Positions 44,281-56,097 of a stretch of DNA of 64,000 nucleotides are shown here, in pieces. The notes under the pieces are model-generated. The model made no database searches, was not told where the DNA came from, and saw only the letters and a program-made list of their open reading frames with translations. A program made the translations under genes and the position numbers. Every line of letters starts with the position of its first letter. Within the stretch, counting starts at the first letter, position 1. Location of the stretch: NCBI RefSeq assembly GCF_000321225.1, contig NW_004451648.1, positions 423,918-487,917 on the forward strand. The letters are read 5' to 3'. The stretch is from Odobenus rosmarus divergens. Its lineage: Eukaryota; Chordata; Mammalia; Carnivora; Odobenidae.

Positions 44281-46435
44281 TTGATGTTTGGTTTGTGTTG
44301 GGTAGCACTTAGGCCGTGGTCACCCCTTGAAATGAGTTAAAGTGGAATTAGCAAGCATTGGAATATGAAAAATGTAATAAATTCAGTAAGCATCTATTTA
44401 GTACTCTACTCTTCTACATGGTGGATGCAAGCAAGTTGTTCTAGTTAAGATAATTAATGCTAGACACTATAATCAGAACACTCACATCTCAATGGCTCGG
44501 TATAATAGAACTTTATTTTTTGCTCTCATAGAATCTGATGAGATGTTCTTGGTCTGGCTGTTCTCCTGGCGAGCTCTTCTCAAAACAGTGAATCAGAAGT
44601 TCAGGCTCTTTTAACTTGGTACCCAACCATCCTTACCACATTCCTTCTCCATACTAACTGTTTAGAAGTACTCACAACACTTTTAATAAGGTGAAAGGAG
44701 GCAGGTAAATTAGATCTTCCTGAGTATCCAGGGAGGAAAAGAAATGTTCTGGTCAATACATAGTATTCATACATACATAGCCATTTCAAGGAGTAATGGT
44801 AATAGAGTCCATTTGATTTTGTATCACAAATTACATCATCAGTACCTCTAATAATAGGTACAAATTGGTTGCTTCCTATGGGGTATCCAAATGCTGCTGT
44901 GGCCATTCTACATTATAGATACTTTGAGGTGAAGTTCTCTTCTGATCTACCCTATATTGTCTTTGATAGAGAAAAATTTCTTAATATAAAAAAGACAAGC
45001 AGTATTGTTAGAGAAATCAGGGAGTCTAACTCTCTAAAATCTGACTAAACCATGTAAAAAATGAAATCTCCAATCTTGAACTCGTGAATTTTGCAGTATC
45101 TTTGGGAGATAAGTCATCACTCATGCTTGAAATATTAAGAGTATACTATTGTATATAATAAAATACCAGTATAAAAGGTGGAATAGCTTAGGATCCAGGA
45201 TTGCATAGAGAAGACAGAGATCTGTCTGGCTTGAAGAATCTTTGAAGATTTTATTGATTTTATGATGCCTGGTGACAATGCAGAAGCAAGCTAAACCTTA
45301 AATCTGTGTAAAAGTAACTTATGCAGAGCTTTTCCAGATGATATCACACATTATGCTCCCCAATATTCTCAAAGATCCATCCTTTCTCATTACCATTACA
45401 TTTCATCTCCTATATCAGTGTCTTCAAGAACGTTTGGGGTGGGGGATGGTAGGAATCTTTGTCTTTGTATTATATTCCATGATACACAGTCCTGCCAGTG
45501 TATTCATTTGGATTTGAATATCTACAACTATTCTAGTTTTCCAGGTGCCCTATATTTTAAAACCAACATTGAATCTTGAGGCCCAACAATCAAAAAATAC
45601 AAAGAAGGGAGAGGACAGGACTAGAGTGTTTTGCTTTATAGTCTGATGTCCTTGAATTGGGTATAAATGTTAGTTTTCTGTAAAGCTCCTTTAATGTTTA
45701 TTTTCCTCAGATTTATATAATATTAATTCTCACAAATGAGCTCTCATTTTTATCCTTAATTATTCCTGTGAATTGTTATTTACTTTTGGACCAAAAATCT
45801 GGATCCTAGCTGCATTCTACTGAAGGCTTCTGTGATTCCATTTGCTTCCAGCCATGAAGAAGTCTAGTAGGTTTGCCCCTCCCAAGGTCATCATTTTACA
45901 GATCTCCCAAGGTCATCATCGTTTTACAGATCTTGACTGCTAATTGATTCCTCAGTTGAACAGACACAAGGTAATTGGGTGTTTCAGTAAGGTTCTTTCA
46001 GTGAACTTTTTTCCATTAATACTCTTATCCAGCACCAGATGATCCTGACCTTTTAGTAGCACTTCCAGCATGCGTTGTACTTCTTCCATCAGTTGATTAA
46101 GGTTGGCCTCTGGTCACTGCATACCTGAGGACACTTGAGGGAAGACTGACCTTCTAGACATCATAGTAACAGGCCTTGTGTGAATTCACTTTTCTAGTGT
46201 GGCGATTGGTGTCTAAGTCTGAAGAGCTGGAACACACAATCCAGTCTTGTCCAACACAAAGGAATGCAAAGTTCAGGGAAATTAGGTGATTTCAGTAGTC
46301 ATTTAGCTAGTTAAAAACAGGACCTGTAAAAGTTAGGTGAAGATGAAACCAAATGGTCTCTCAATTGCAAACTTTTTATTGGATTAACTTAAAATTGTTT
46401 CCTCTTATTAGGATTATGTGCTGAGTAATTTCCCT
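44281..46435. other. intergenic, largely unrecognised
   Basis: A decayed transposon-like piece (44460-44640) is possible. A 25/28-bp tandem duplication lies at 45880-45932 (TCCCAAGGTCATCAT...). The minus-strand frame 44601-44906 has no known domain. Confidence 0.45.
45880..45932. repeat. small tandem duplication
   Basis: TCCCAAGGTCATCATTTTAC with AGATC (45880-45904) is repeated at 45905-45932 with three extra bases (ATCATCG). Confidence 0.8.
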
Positions 46436-46439
46436 TCTG

Positions 46440-46900
46440 AATAATTACCTTTTTAAGTGATTACATTCCTGGGATGTATCCCTAGGAAATAACAGAGAAA
46501 ACAATGATATATACAGAATTGTTCACTGAGCCATTACTCAAAGTGGCAACAATTTTTAAATGACCCAGTGTCCAATAAGAGGCGAATGGTTAAATAATTG
46601 AGGATACACCGAAAAGACAGATTGTAATGCAGTTGTGGAAAATGATAATTGATGACTTTTTAGCAACCGGAAATAAAGTCTATGATAGAATGTGAAATTA
46701 AAATACCGGGATATAAAGATGTGGGTTTTCCCACCAGTAAAAAGAAGGAACTGAGGGGAGCAATCAGAGGATGATGAGGTAAAGCATAAAATCTGTCATT
46801 TCCGTGAAGCCTGAAATATGGACAAATGAAAGGCAAGAGAGACAGGAAAAACTGCAGTATGACCTATTCATCAATTTTAATGCCCTTGCATGGTTGTAGA
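46440..46900 (+). mobile_element. old LINE-1 (L1M type) 3' fragment
   Basis: GGATGTATCCCTAGGAAATA, TTACTCAAAGTGGCAACAAT and GAATGGTTAAATAATTGAGG are typical L1M 3' text in sense. Confidence 0.65.
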
Positions 46901-47084
46901 CCCCATGAGGAAAAAAAAAAAGCGATGGTTTTGAAATTGTTCCTCCATGGACACTTGTCTGTACAAGGTTGCAATTTCATTGAGAGCTCTTTGTAAACTT
47001 GAGAGCATTTCAGTTATAAATATATTCAGATGATATTTGAAATTCCTCAACAAGGTGCAATTTATCTTTTAAAATAATAGCCCT

Positions 47085-47290
47085 GGGCGCCTGGGTGGCT
47101 CAGTTGGTTGAGCGACTGCCTTCGGCTCAGGTCATGATCCTGGAGTCCCGGGATCGAGTCCCGCATCGGGCTCCCTGCTTGGCAGGGAGTTTGCTTCTCC
47201 CTCTGACCCTCTTCCCTCTCGTGCTTTCTATCTCTCATTCTCTCTCTCTCTCAAATAAATAAATAAAATCTTTAAAAAAATAAAATAAAA
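47085..47290 (+). mobile_element. CAN-SINE (same subtype as 13874)
   Basis: Head GGGCGCCTGGGTGGCTCAGT, CTCTGACCCTCTTCCCTCTC. Duplication AAAATAATAGCCCT / AAAATGATAGCCCT. Confidence 0.9.
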
Positions 47291-47299
47291 TAAAATGAT

Positions 47300-48100
47300 A
47301 GCCCTTCCTCAGATGCAAATGCTGTACATACAGTTACCAAGTATTTGAATTTTAACAGTTTTTAAGACTGCTTTCTGCCCTTGAATTGAGTTTTGGTTAA
47401 AACAGCCTGAAGCTGTCTCCACTAATAGCAAAGCAGAGGATGAGCATACACCAAGGATTCATTATTTTGCCACTAAACAAGTTGTAAAGGTAATATTTAT
47501 TAAGCTCCTGGGAACATGTGTTAAGAACAAAACAAGTTGCTCAAAGATGTCTTGGTTTTGCAAGAAGCATACCTTGACTTTGGAAGTGGACTCTCAAGGT
47601 CGTGGCACAGAACCAAGAAGCCAAAGGAGGCTTGAGGAATCATATTTTCCATTACCTGCTTTCATGTAGGACGTCAGCTAACCTATCCTAGAAAAATAAG
47701 ACACTGATTTTTAATGACATCCAGGAAGGCATATTGTAATCATATTGAAGAATGGCTTTGTGAGTGGACAATAAATATGTCTGCATATCAGTGTTACTGC
47801 ATTTGAAAAGGCATTGCTTAAGCCATTGAAAAACCTCAAGGATTAAAAAATGCCTGTGTTAGGCACTGGCTGTGAGGTGACAGTTTGTTTTTCAGGATTT
47901 CTGTGGTTTATGTGCCAGGAAGCAAACCAGACTCACACCGCAAATTGTGCATACTGATACACACATGTGTGCTTATTATTTTTATTAATAAAAATTACAA
48001 AACTATAACTTTCTACACAGCACTCCATAATTAACCATAGTTTTGTTGTCAAATGTGCTAAATATCTTCAGAACAGTTGTAACATTTTAGAAAATCCAGT
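47300..48100. other. intergenic, no recognised element
   Basis: Unassigned AT-rich sequence. Confidence 0.5.
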
Positions 48101-48104
48101 AATC

Positions 48105-48180
48105 TCATTCATTTGTTTATTTAATAAATATTTATTGAGTCACTGTTATGTGCAGAGTATCATCTTAGGTACTCGAAAGC

Positions 48181-48235
<55 letters not shown>

Positions 48236-48560
48236 CCTGCCGCCCTCAGACAAACTTTGAGGGCTGAAAGGAGACACGGATAACACAAATCAAGGAAGTT
48301 ACTAGAGGATTGAAAGGAGAAGGACCCTTTGCTGCTGAAGCTATTAAAGACCTTGAACTTGGCTTTGGAGGTCACATGATCCCCTGGTAAGTACATTCAT
48401 TCTTTCAACAAATATTTATTCAATGACTGTGTGCCAGGCACTGTGTTGGTAATGAGTATACAGTGGTGAAGACAAGATTTAATCCAGTTCTCTTCAGACT
48501 TGGAGTCTGAGGGGGAGATAGGCATGAAACAAATAATCACCTAGTAGCAAAGCCAAATTA
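48105..48560 (-). mobile_element. two L2-like ends around a microsatellite
   Basis: TAATAAATATTTATTGAGTC (48122-48141) and CAACAAATATTTATTCAATG (from 48408) both resemble the antisense L2 3' end. The second continues with GTGCCAGGCACTGTGTTGG. Confidence 0.55.
48183..48233 (+). repeat. (CA)n microsatellite, about 25 units
   Basis: Uninterrupted CA dinucleotide run of about 51 bases. Likely polymorphic between individuals. Confidence 0.97.
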
Positions 48561-50470
48561 AAATGATCTCAGGAATGCTTAGCTGATTCTAAGAGTGAGA
48601 ACTTCACTTAACTTTTGCCAGTAGGGCAGAGCTGAATCAACTGTTCTCCATGAAGGTTGGTAAGGATTTAGGTCTTTGTGAAATAAATTTACTTGGGAAA
48701 TGATACCTTAAGAAAACTTCGTAAGCACTAGCTTTCTGCCAAAAGTTACTATTTAGGTTGTGCCACTGCAGAAAAGGCAGGGGAACCCTTCAAACTTCAC
48801 CTTTGCTGTTACTATGCTTGGATCATTTTACTATTAGAACCTATCCTTTGTTTGACATTGTGGCTGATTATTATATAACTAAGTCTGGAAAACATTCGAC
48901 AGCTCTATTGCTCTAGTATATGATGCCATGTGTTATTGATCTCTTCCCATGAATACAAAGATGTGAAAGTCTGTCATTACCTATAGGGTCTCATTTAGCC
49001 CCATTATCTACAGCATCTCATTCTTACTATAGAATCACTTCCTACTACTGGATGCTGATTTATAGATGCACTGCAGTGAAATTGTATTTAAAAATAACAT
49101 TCAAAGCCAGGAGCCTTACACTTGAATGCCTAACCTCTCTCAGCATACCTGAGGCTCTTCCTTTTCAAGATGCTTCATTAGAGTATATTTATTATTCTCA
49201 ATTACACTGCTGTCAGCATTTATGTATTAGTTTTTGATCCAAGTAATTTGCAGCACAAGTTTACCTCATAAAGGAATTTGAGAATATTCCCTCTGTAAAC
49301 TTACATAGTTAGCTCTGTATTGCCTGTATTTATGGGTGATGGTATAGTGGGAATAAGATTCAGAGATAATACACAGAAATTTAACTCTGAGTTGGTGATT
49401 CTCAAACTTTGCATGAACCCTGGAAACTGTTCATTAATGTTGTGCAGTAATGTGATGAAAGTGGAGCTTCTGTGGTTAAAACAAGGGCTGGAAGCTGGAA
49501 ACTTCTTGTGTCTAGGCTGCAAGGGCCCTTCAAGGAATTTCAAGACTTCTCAGAACAGAGTTCTGAAGCTCAGGCCAGCAGTCTACCTCAGGCCAGCAGT
49601 CCTCCCAGCATGGGATCATGGGTTCCTGTGGGTCGTGGGCTTCTTCCTGGTAGGCTGTGAACTGATCATTTTGTAAGAAAATAATACAGATTTCTGTAGA
49701 TTTTAATTTTCCCTGTATGTCATTAAAAGCGACTTCATTGTGATCTATTTGTATGTTATTATAGATACAAAAATTTCATACATCTTCATTATTTTTGCCT
49801 TTCTTTTTTAAAAATTTAATTAAATTAATTTTTTTTTTTTTAAGCACTGAGTTCTTTCTCTATTGAAAAGTAGAAGCCCACATTATAGGTCGGTCTTTGG
49901 TCTTTTAGTTTACCTCAATGAGCCACAAGGAAAAAAAGCTTAGAGATCTTTTCCCATAAAAATACATTGCATTTCTACCTTGTCCAGTCTTGGCAACAGG
50001 TAGACAAATGAACATGTTTTTATTCCAGTACATTTTATTTCCTCTGGCCATCTTCTGATGGAGGTGTGAAAAGCCAAAATGTGGATAGCTGGAAGGAAAA
50101 GTAGAAATAGGAAAAAGCCACATTAATGGAACTAGCAATATGTGAAAGTGCTTCAAGGTGCTAAGAACACAGATAATGTGTAGCTCTTTATGTGCCAACT
50201 CAAAAGCAGCCGATGTCACTCCTCAGTCCCTGCCTCTCTCTGAGCCTCTGCAGTCCTACCCTTTCCATAGCCTAAGCTCCCTGGACCCCCATGTACAGGG
50301 TCAGCCCTACCCCATTTTAGAAAGCCATCCTGAATGCCACCAGGAGGGACATAAGTGGCTGTCTCACATGCTGGCTTCTGCATTACATTAGTCTTCAATT
50401 TCTTATCCCATCTTGCTACTAATCTGAAATATGAGGCTTCTCTGTGCCTAGCTGACATAGGCCTTCTAGA
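48561..50470. other. intergenic, no recognised element
   Basis: Contains a short direct repeat CAGGCCAGCAGTC at 49571 and 49589 (period 18). Overlapping open frames at 49301-49676 (both strands) lack domains. Confidence 0.45.
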
Positions 50471-50474
50471 ACCC

Positions 50475-50645
50475 TGCTACTCAGAGTATGGTTAAGGGAC
50501 CAATAGTATCAGCATCGTCTGCAATCTTGTTGGGAAATGTAGAATCTTACATCCTGCCTCAGACCCGCTGAACCCAGACCTGCGTTTTGACAGGATTCCC
50601 GTGTGACTCATCTATTTATTGATGTTTGAGAAGTGCTGGTATAGA
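50475..50645 (-). mobile_element. MER5A-like DNA transposon
   Basis: CCTGCTACTCAGAGTATGGT, TAGTATCAGCATCGTCTGC and GATGTTTGAGAAGTGCTGG match MER5A. Confidence 0.7.
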
Positions 50646-51254
50646 ACCCAGTTCCTGCTCTTTCCACCCTAGTGACTTCCCGTAGCCTGGATCCCTTCTG
50701 TAGGGTACACCTCTCCCTGATGGCGGCTGCCAGCCCCCCTGCTCATCTGTCTTGTCAGTACTGTCTGCTCCCAGATTGGCTGTCACTGTACTGGGCTTAG
50801 CTCTTTCAGTACTTTGTCATCTTGTCTCAGATGGCCCAAAGCTAGTGTTTCCTTGGTTTGCCTTCAGTTGTCTGCCTTGATCATTTTCAGGAACTATGTA
50901 AATATCCAGCTGGAATGTCTTTCAATACCTGTAGCTCTGCATCTGCTTGGCGCCTACCCACCCAGTCTACTGCTCCTGAATGTTAACCAACCCATACTCT
51001 CACCTAAGAAGCATCTTTAAGCCAGTTTATTAACCAGAAGAATTCCTTTAAAATTATTTTTTTGAAAATCTCCAATGATTGATTATCATCTATAAAGGGC
51101 TAAACAGAGTTTCCTAATTCTTTTTTTAAAAATGTGTTTCTCAGGGAGCTATTGAAACGTGTGTGTGTAGAATTTGGCTTTAAGAATATTAAAGTAATAG
51201 GTGTGATTAAATTGTACGTAATTAGAGAGTAAAAAAACATTATTAAAAAATTAA

Positions 51255-52355
51255 AATATCTGTAGGTGAAAGATACCAAAACAAAGATAAAAAGACAAGC
51301 ATTTAGTCTGGGAGAAAATATTTGCCACATATATAAAAGACAAATGATTAATACCCTGAATAAATATAGAGCTCATATAAATGAAAAAGAAAAAGCTTAC
51401 AGCATAAAACCAAAGGATATGAACAGACAATTCACAGAAGAAAAGCCAGTGATCCATAAAATAAAAGAATGAATGTTCAACCTTACTAGAAATTGGGAAA
51501 ATGCAAATTAAAACAACAATGTGACAGTATCCTTTATCCCTCAGATTGGCATTAATTAAAAGTATTGACTATAAGCAGAGAGGGTAAGGAAGCAGCAAAA
51601 CAGACACTATTCTGACACTGTTGATGTGAATGTAAACTGATAGAGAGTTTTGGTAGATTATTAAATTGTAACTGTATTTATCAAAATAAATATATTAAAA
51701 CCCTTCAGTCTTTTGCAGTTGCCCTTCTGGAAACCCATACTAAAGAAACTTACATGTTGCACAAAGATCGATGTGTGTTAATTGAAGTATAGTTTTTAGT
51801 TATGAAAAATTAGGAAAAAACCTAAATGCTTATCAGTAGGGAAAGAGTAAATAAAAATTATGGTCCATGCATATTTTGGAATACTCTACAATTTTATAAA
51901 AAATGAATTATATGTATGTATATGTGTATATATATAGAGAAAAGTGTACTAGAGGTTATAAATAAGTTTTCCCTAGGCCTCATTATATGTATATAGACAT
52001 TACATATTACATTATACATAATATACATTATACATATATGTATGTTATATATTACCTATATATATTTCTCTCAGACATGTAATTTGGTTGAAAAAGCAGG
52101 TCATAGAACAATGTCTATAGTGCAATTCCATTTATGCTAAAAAATCACATCTATCTATCTGTATATACATGCATATAGGTAAAAACTAGAAAGAGCTAGA
52201 AGAACGTTTGTCAAACTAAAATGATAAATTATTCTCATAAGGAGCCTGGGAGTTGGGTAGCGTAAGGATGAAGGGGAACTTTCATGGTTTATTAACTTTA
52301 TGTTGTTTAAATCTTTATAGTGAGAATATATGCAGATATAATAATTGTGTAATAA
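51255..52355 (+). mobile_element. old LINE-1 (L1M type), ORF2 end to 3' region
   Basis: GGAGAAAATATTTGCCACAT, GGATATGAACAGACAATTCA, GAAATTGGGAAAATGCAAAT and TTCCATTTATGCTAAAAAAT follow LINE-1 ORF2 and 3' sequence. Frames are broken. An AT-rich (TA/TG)n stretch at 51908-52066 lies within. Confidence 0.8.
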
Positions 52356-52559
52356 GAAAAGCAATAAAGAGAGAAAAATACCCACACCAGACATGATAAT
52401 AAGGGGCAAGATTGTGGTATTGTCAAGGTAAAAATTGCCATGGAAAAACTGCAAGAGGATGTAGACAGGTTCTTCCTTGAGGCACATTTTCCTCATCTGA
52501 GAGTTCCTCAGAGTGGGGAGATGGGAGAGAGGGTGAAATCATTTCTTTTCTAAGATTTT

Positions 52560-52800
52560 TCTACCTCAAAATTCCATGTCTTTACAGCTGCTTCCAGAGT
52601 GTTTTCCAAAGTGGTTGTGCCATTTTGTATTTCCACCAGCACTGTATGAGAATTTTGATTGCTTTTCATCTTTGTTAGCACTTGGTTTGGTCAGGTTTTT
52701 TTTCTTCTTAAATTTAGCCTAATATGTGTATAGTGGTATTTCCTTGTGGTTTTATTATGCATTTTCCTAATGACTATGATGGTGAACATCTTCTTATGTA
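52560..52800 (-). mobile_element. LINE-1 fragment, minus strand
   Basis: AGTGTTTTCCAAAGTGGTTG, TTTCCACCAGCACTGTATGA and GCATTTTCCTAATGACTATG are antisense LINE-1 text, head-to-tail opposite to the plus fragment that follows. Confidence 0.75.
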
Positions 52801-52804
52801 CTTA

Positions 52805-53400
52805 TTTACCATCTGAAATGGATCAGTGACCTAAAATCAAAACCCAAAACTAGAAAACTTCTAGAAGACAATGTATGAACTAATCTTTTTTTAAAGATTT
52901 ATTTATTTATTTGAGAGAGCATGCGCGCACGAGCAGGAGGGGCAGAGGGAGAGGGAGAATCTCAAGCCGACTCTGCACTGAGCACAGAGCCAGACATGGG
53001 GCTCGATCTCTGGACATTGAGGTCACGACCTGAGCCAAAACCAAGAGTCAGACGCTTAACCAGCTGCACCACCCAGGCGTCCCTGAGCTGATCTTTTTGA
53101 TTACCCTGAACTAAGCAAAGGTTTCTTAGGACAAAAAACTCCTACAAACCCATGAAAGAAAAAGAATTGATAATTGGACTTCATAAGAATTACAAATTGC
53201 TCTTTGAAAGACACTATCAAGAAAATGAAAAGATTAATCAGATTGAGAGAAAATATTTGCAAAATATCTGATATTTGCGTGTATGATAAAGGCTTTGTAT
53301 TCAGAATATATGAAAAGGTTTCGCAACTCAGTAAAAAGGAAACAACTCAATAGCAAATGATCTAATGATTTCAACAGGCGCTTGAGCTGCTTCTTTCAAT
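52805..53400 (+). mobile_element. LINE-1 ORF2 fragment split by a SINE
   Basis: GACCTAAAATCAAAACCCAA, AAACTTCTAGAAGACAATGT, GGACTTCATAAGAATTACAA and GAGAGAAAATATTTGCAAAA are LINE-1 ORF2 3' text with broken frame. Confidence 0.8.
52891..53083 (-). mobile_element. CAN-SINE inside LINE-1 (older subtype)
   Basis: Contains AAAACCAAGAGTCAGACGC, an older CAN-SINE form. Duplication TGAACTAATCTTTTT / TGAGCTGATCTTTTT. Confidence 0.88.
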
Positions 53401-54630
53401 GATGACTAAAATAAAAGATGAACTATCCTTCTCTGGGCATTGATTGAGTTAATAGCTGGTGATTAGAAGCCTATCCAGATGTAGCTATTTTTGCTGTAAT
53501 AAATGTCCTTTCATGATGATTCTTATCTGGAATTTGTAATAACAAGTGATTAGCCTTTAAAATGGCTCATTTTTCACTACAAGTAAATAACTGATTTCAT
53601 AAACACTTATATTTTAAGCGTAACTAACTAGACACATCCTACACAAAGTGAGCTAACTCTTGTCTTACTCCTTGACAAGGAATTGGCAAACATTCTGTGG
53701 ACAAGGATGATTAGATAAAAGTCTAAGCAAAGAGCTTAGCTTTCCACTTCCCATGTTTAATAAGGTAGGAAATTTACAGTATAAACCCACCATTTCTCCC
53801 TTTGTTTTGGAGCAGGGGGCGGTACAGTCTAAAACAAAGTGGCAATGAAATAAACAAAATGGCATTACCATTCACTGGCCAAACAACTACATGGAACCAG
53901 GCAGAATGTTCTAGGAGAACTTTTGGCAGGTGATATTTCTTAACCAACACAGAATCCACAGAATAGCATTGATAGGGTGTGGCTTCTCTTATCTCTTTGA
54001 TTTGTTCCATGTCCCCTGTGTCCACCCTTCCAAAAGCAGAGTTATCCCCAACGCCCTCTCTCTTGGATCCTCTCTCTTACCCTTGCCAACTCCTTTTTCA
54101 ACTCTTTGCTCCCTCCTCTAGGTTTTGTCCTTCTTTGAGTCCAGTTCTGATGCCAGAGAGGTTTCGGAAGAGAGGGGAGGGAAGGGGTTATTGGTCTGGC
54201 CTCAGGGTGAATTTGACCTACCCCTAATATATTCAGATTCCCAACAAGAGTGCAAATGGATACTCTGATGTAGTTTCTTTGTTTGGATTGAGAGTCCTCT
54301 TTTAGTTGAGAATGTGAAGTTGTTGGAATTTTGACTTTTTCATGCTATGGGTTTGATAAGAATAATTCTCTTGCCTATTTTTATAGTTTTGATCAGAAAT
54401 CAAATCTCCATTATATAAGAATTTATAATGTCCCATTCATAAATTTTAAGTATGTCATGTTCAAGAGATGTCTGTTCACTCCCATTGTTTTCAGTTAAAA
54501 AGTTAAGCAGGTTGTCTCTTTAAAGATTTACAGTTATTTTCTATCTTCACCTTTCTTTTTTTGAACTTCATGTTCATATATTCTATTGCTATTATAATCT
54601 TGATTTGTGCTCATTCTCAATGATATTGGT
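53401..54630. other. intergenic, no recognised element
   Basis: Unassigned. Short overlapping frames at 53665-54227 show no domain. Confidence 0.5.
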
Positions 54631-54639
54631 AGGTAGAAT

Positions 54640-55105
54640 AATTGCACTCTAAAGATCTCCATGTCTAAACCTTGGATCCTTTTAATGGCAAAAGGGACTT
54701 TGCTAATGTGATTAAGGTTAAGGACTTCATGTGGGGAGATTATCTTGTATTATCCAGGTGGGTGCATTCTAATCATGAGTCCTTAAGAAGAATCTTGACC
54801 AGCGGCAGTCAGAAGGAAGGGTGAAGCCATAGAATAAGGTTTAAGAAGATGTGAAGTGAGGAATCAGCCTGCTATTCTGGCCTTGAAGGTGGAGGAAGGA
54901 TGCCATGAGCCAAGGAATGTGGGTAGCCTCTAGAAGCTGCAAAAGGCAAGGAATGGATTCTCCCATAAAGCCAGAAAAGAATGCAGTTCTTGAATTTAGC
55001 CGTGTTGGACTTCTGGCCTATGGAGGGGCAAGATAATAAATTTGTATTGTTTTAAATCACTGAGCTATGGTAATTTGTTACAGTAATAATAGAAAACTAA
55101 TACTA
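54640..55105 (+). mobile_element. MLT1-type MaLR LTR
   Basis: CTAATGTGATTAAGGTTAAG, ATTATCCAGGTGGGTGCATT, GTTGGACTTCTGGCCTATGG and AGATAATAAATTTGTATTG fit an MLT1 LTR in sense. Confidence 0.8.
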
Positions 55106-55199
55106 AAGGATCAAACAATCAAATGCAATTACATTTAAAGTGTATGAAATTTAGACAACACTTTTATCTAAAAGTTAAATTAAACATAAAAATTTTAAG

Positions 55200-55377
55200 C
55201 GGGGGTGCCTGAGTGGAGCAGTCTTAGTTTTGGCTCAGGTCTGATCTCAGGGTCCTGATACCCAGCCCCGTATCTGTCTCTGCACTCAGTGGGGAGTCTG
55301 CCAGAGTTTCTCTCTCCCTCTCCCTCTGCCCCTCCTCCTGCTCTTTCTCTCTCTAAAATAAATAAACCTTCGAAAAA
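55200..55377 (+). mobile_element. CAN-SINE, diverged, first of a tandem pair
   Basis: Head GGGGGTGCCTGAGTGGAGCA with losses. It precedes a second SINE separated only by AAATTTTTAAG. Confidence 0.8.
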
Positions 55378-55387
55378 AATTTTTAAG

Positions 55388-55585
55388 GGGTACCTGGGTG
55401 GCTCAGTCATTAAGCGGCTGGCTGCCTTCGGCTCAGGTCATGATCCCAGAGTCCTGGGATTGAGTCCCACATCAGGCTCCCGCTCAGCGGGAAGCCTACT
55501 TCTCCCTCTCCCACTCCCCCTGCTTGTGTTCCTGCTCTCGCTGTCTCTGTCTCTGTCAAATAAATAAATAAAATCTTTAAAAAAA
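55388..55585 (+). mobile_element. CAN-SINE, younger, second of a tandem pair
   Basis: Near-consensus copy (GGTACCTGGGTGGCTCAGTC; an extra GGCTGGCTGCC). The AT-rich TTTTTAAG flank recurs after its tail. Confidence 0.88.
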
Positions 55586-55914
55586 AATTTTTTTAAGCCA
55601 AAATCATTTTTCATGTAGCTTTTCAAAAAAAACTGTTTATTAAATATTTGGTAATAAGTTCATCCAACATAATTAAAAGAAAACATACAATTTATAAGAA
55701 ATGTAAACATTTAAAATAAAATTATTTAAATAAAGTTTTGAATTATTTTAGTTTAGTTTTTATGAATTTAATAAAATCTTAAGTATTTTCATGATGATGA
55801 AGTTTTTGGACTTTTCATGTTCAGTGTCCATCTAATTGCCAATACTCTTCAATCACATTACATCTAAGGCTATATAAACACAAATTTATGAAATACTCAA
55901 TATTGCAAAATGTT

Positions 55915-56079
55915 TTTTTTTTTTTTTAAGACTTATTCGTTTGAGAGAGACAGAGCACGTGCATGCAGGGGGTGGGGGTGGATAGGGAGGGCAGAAGGAG
56001 AGGGAGAATCCCAGGCAGACTCCCTGCTGAGCAGGGCTCAAGAGTCAGACACATGACCGACTGAGCCACCCAGGTGCCC
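55915..56079 (-). mobile_element. CAN-SINE lacking the B-box region
   Basis: Jumps from CTGCTGAGCAGGG to CTCAAGAGTCAGACAC, missing the CCGATGCGGG...GATCC stretch with the B box. Duplication CAATATTGCAAAATGTT / CAGTATTGCAAAATGTT. Confidence 0.88.
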
Positions 56080-56097
56080 CAGTATTGCAAAATGTTC

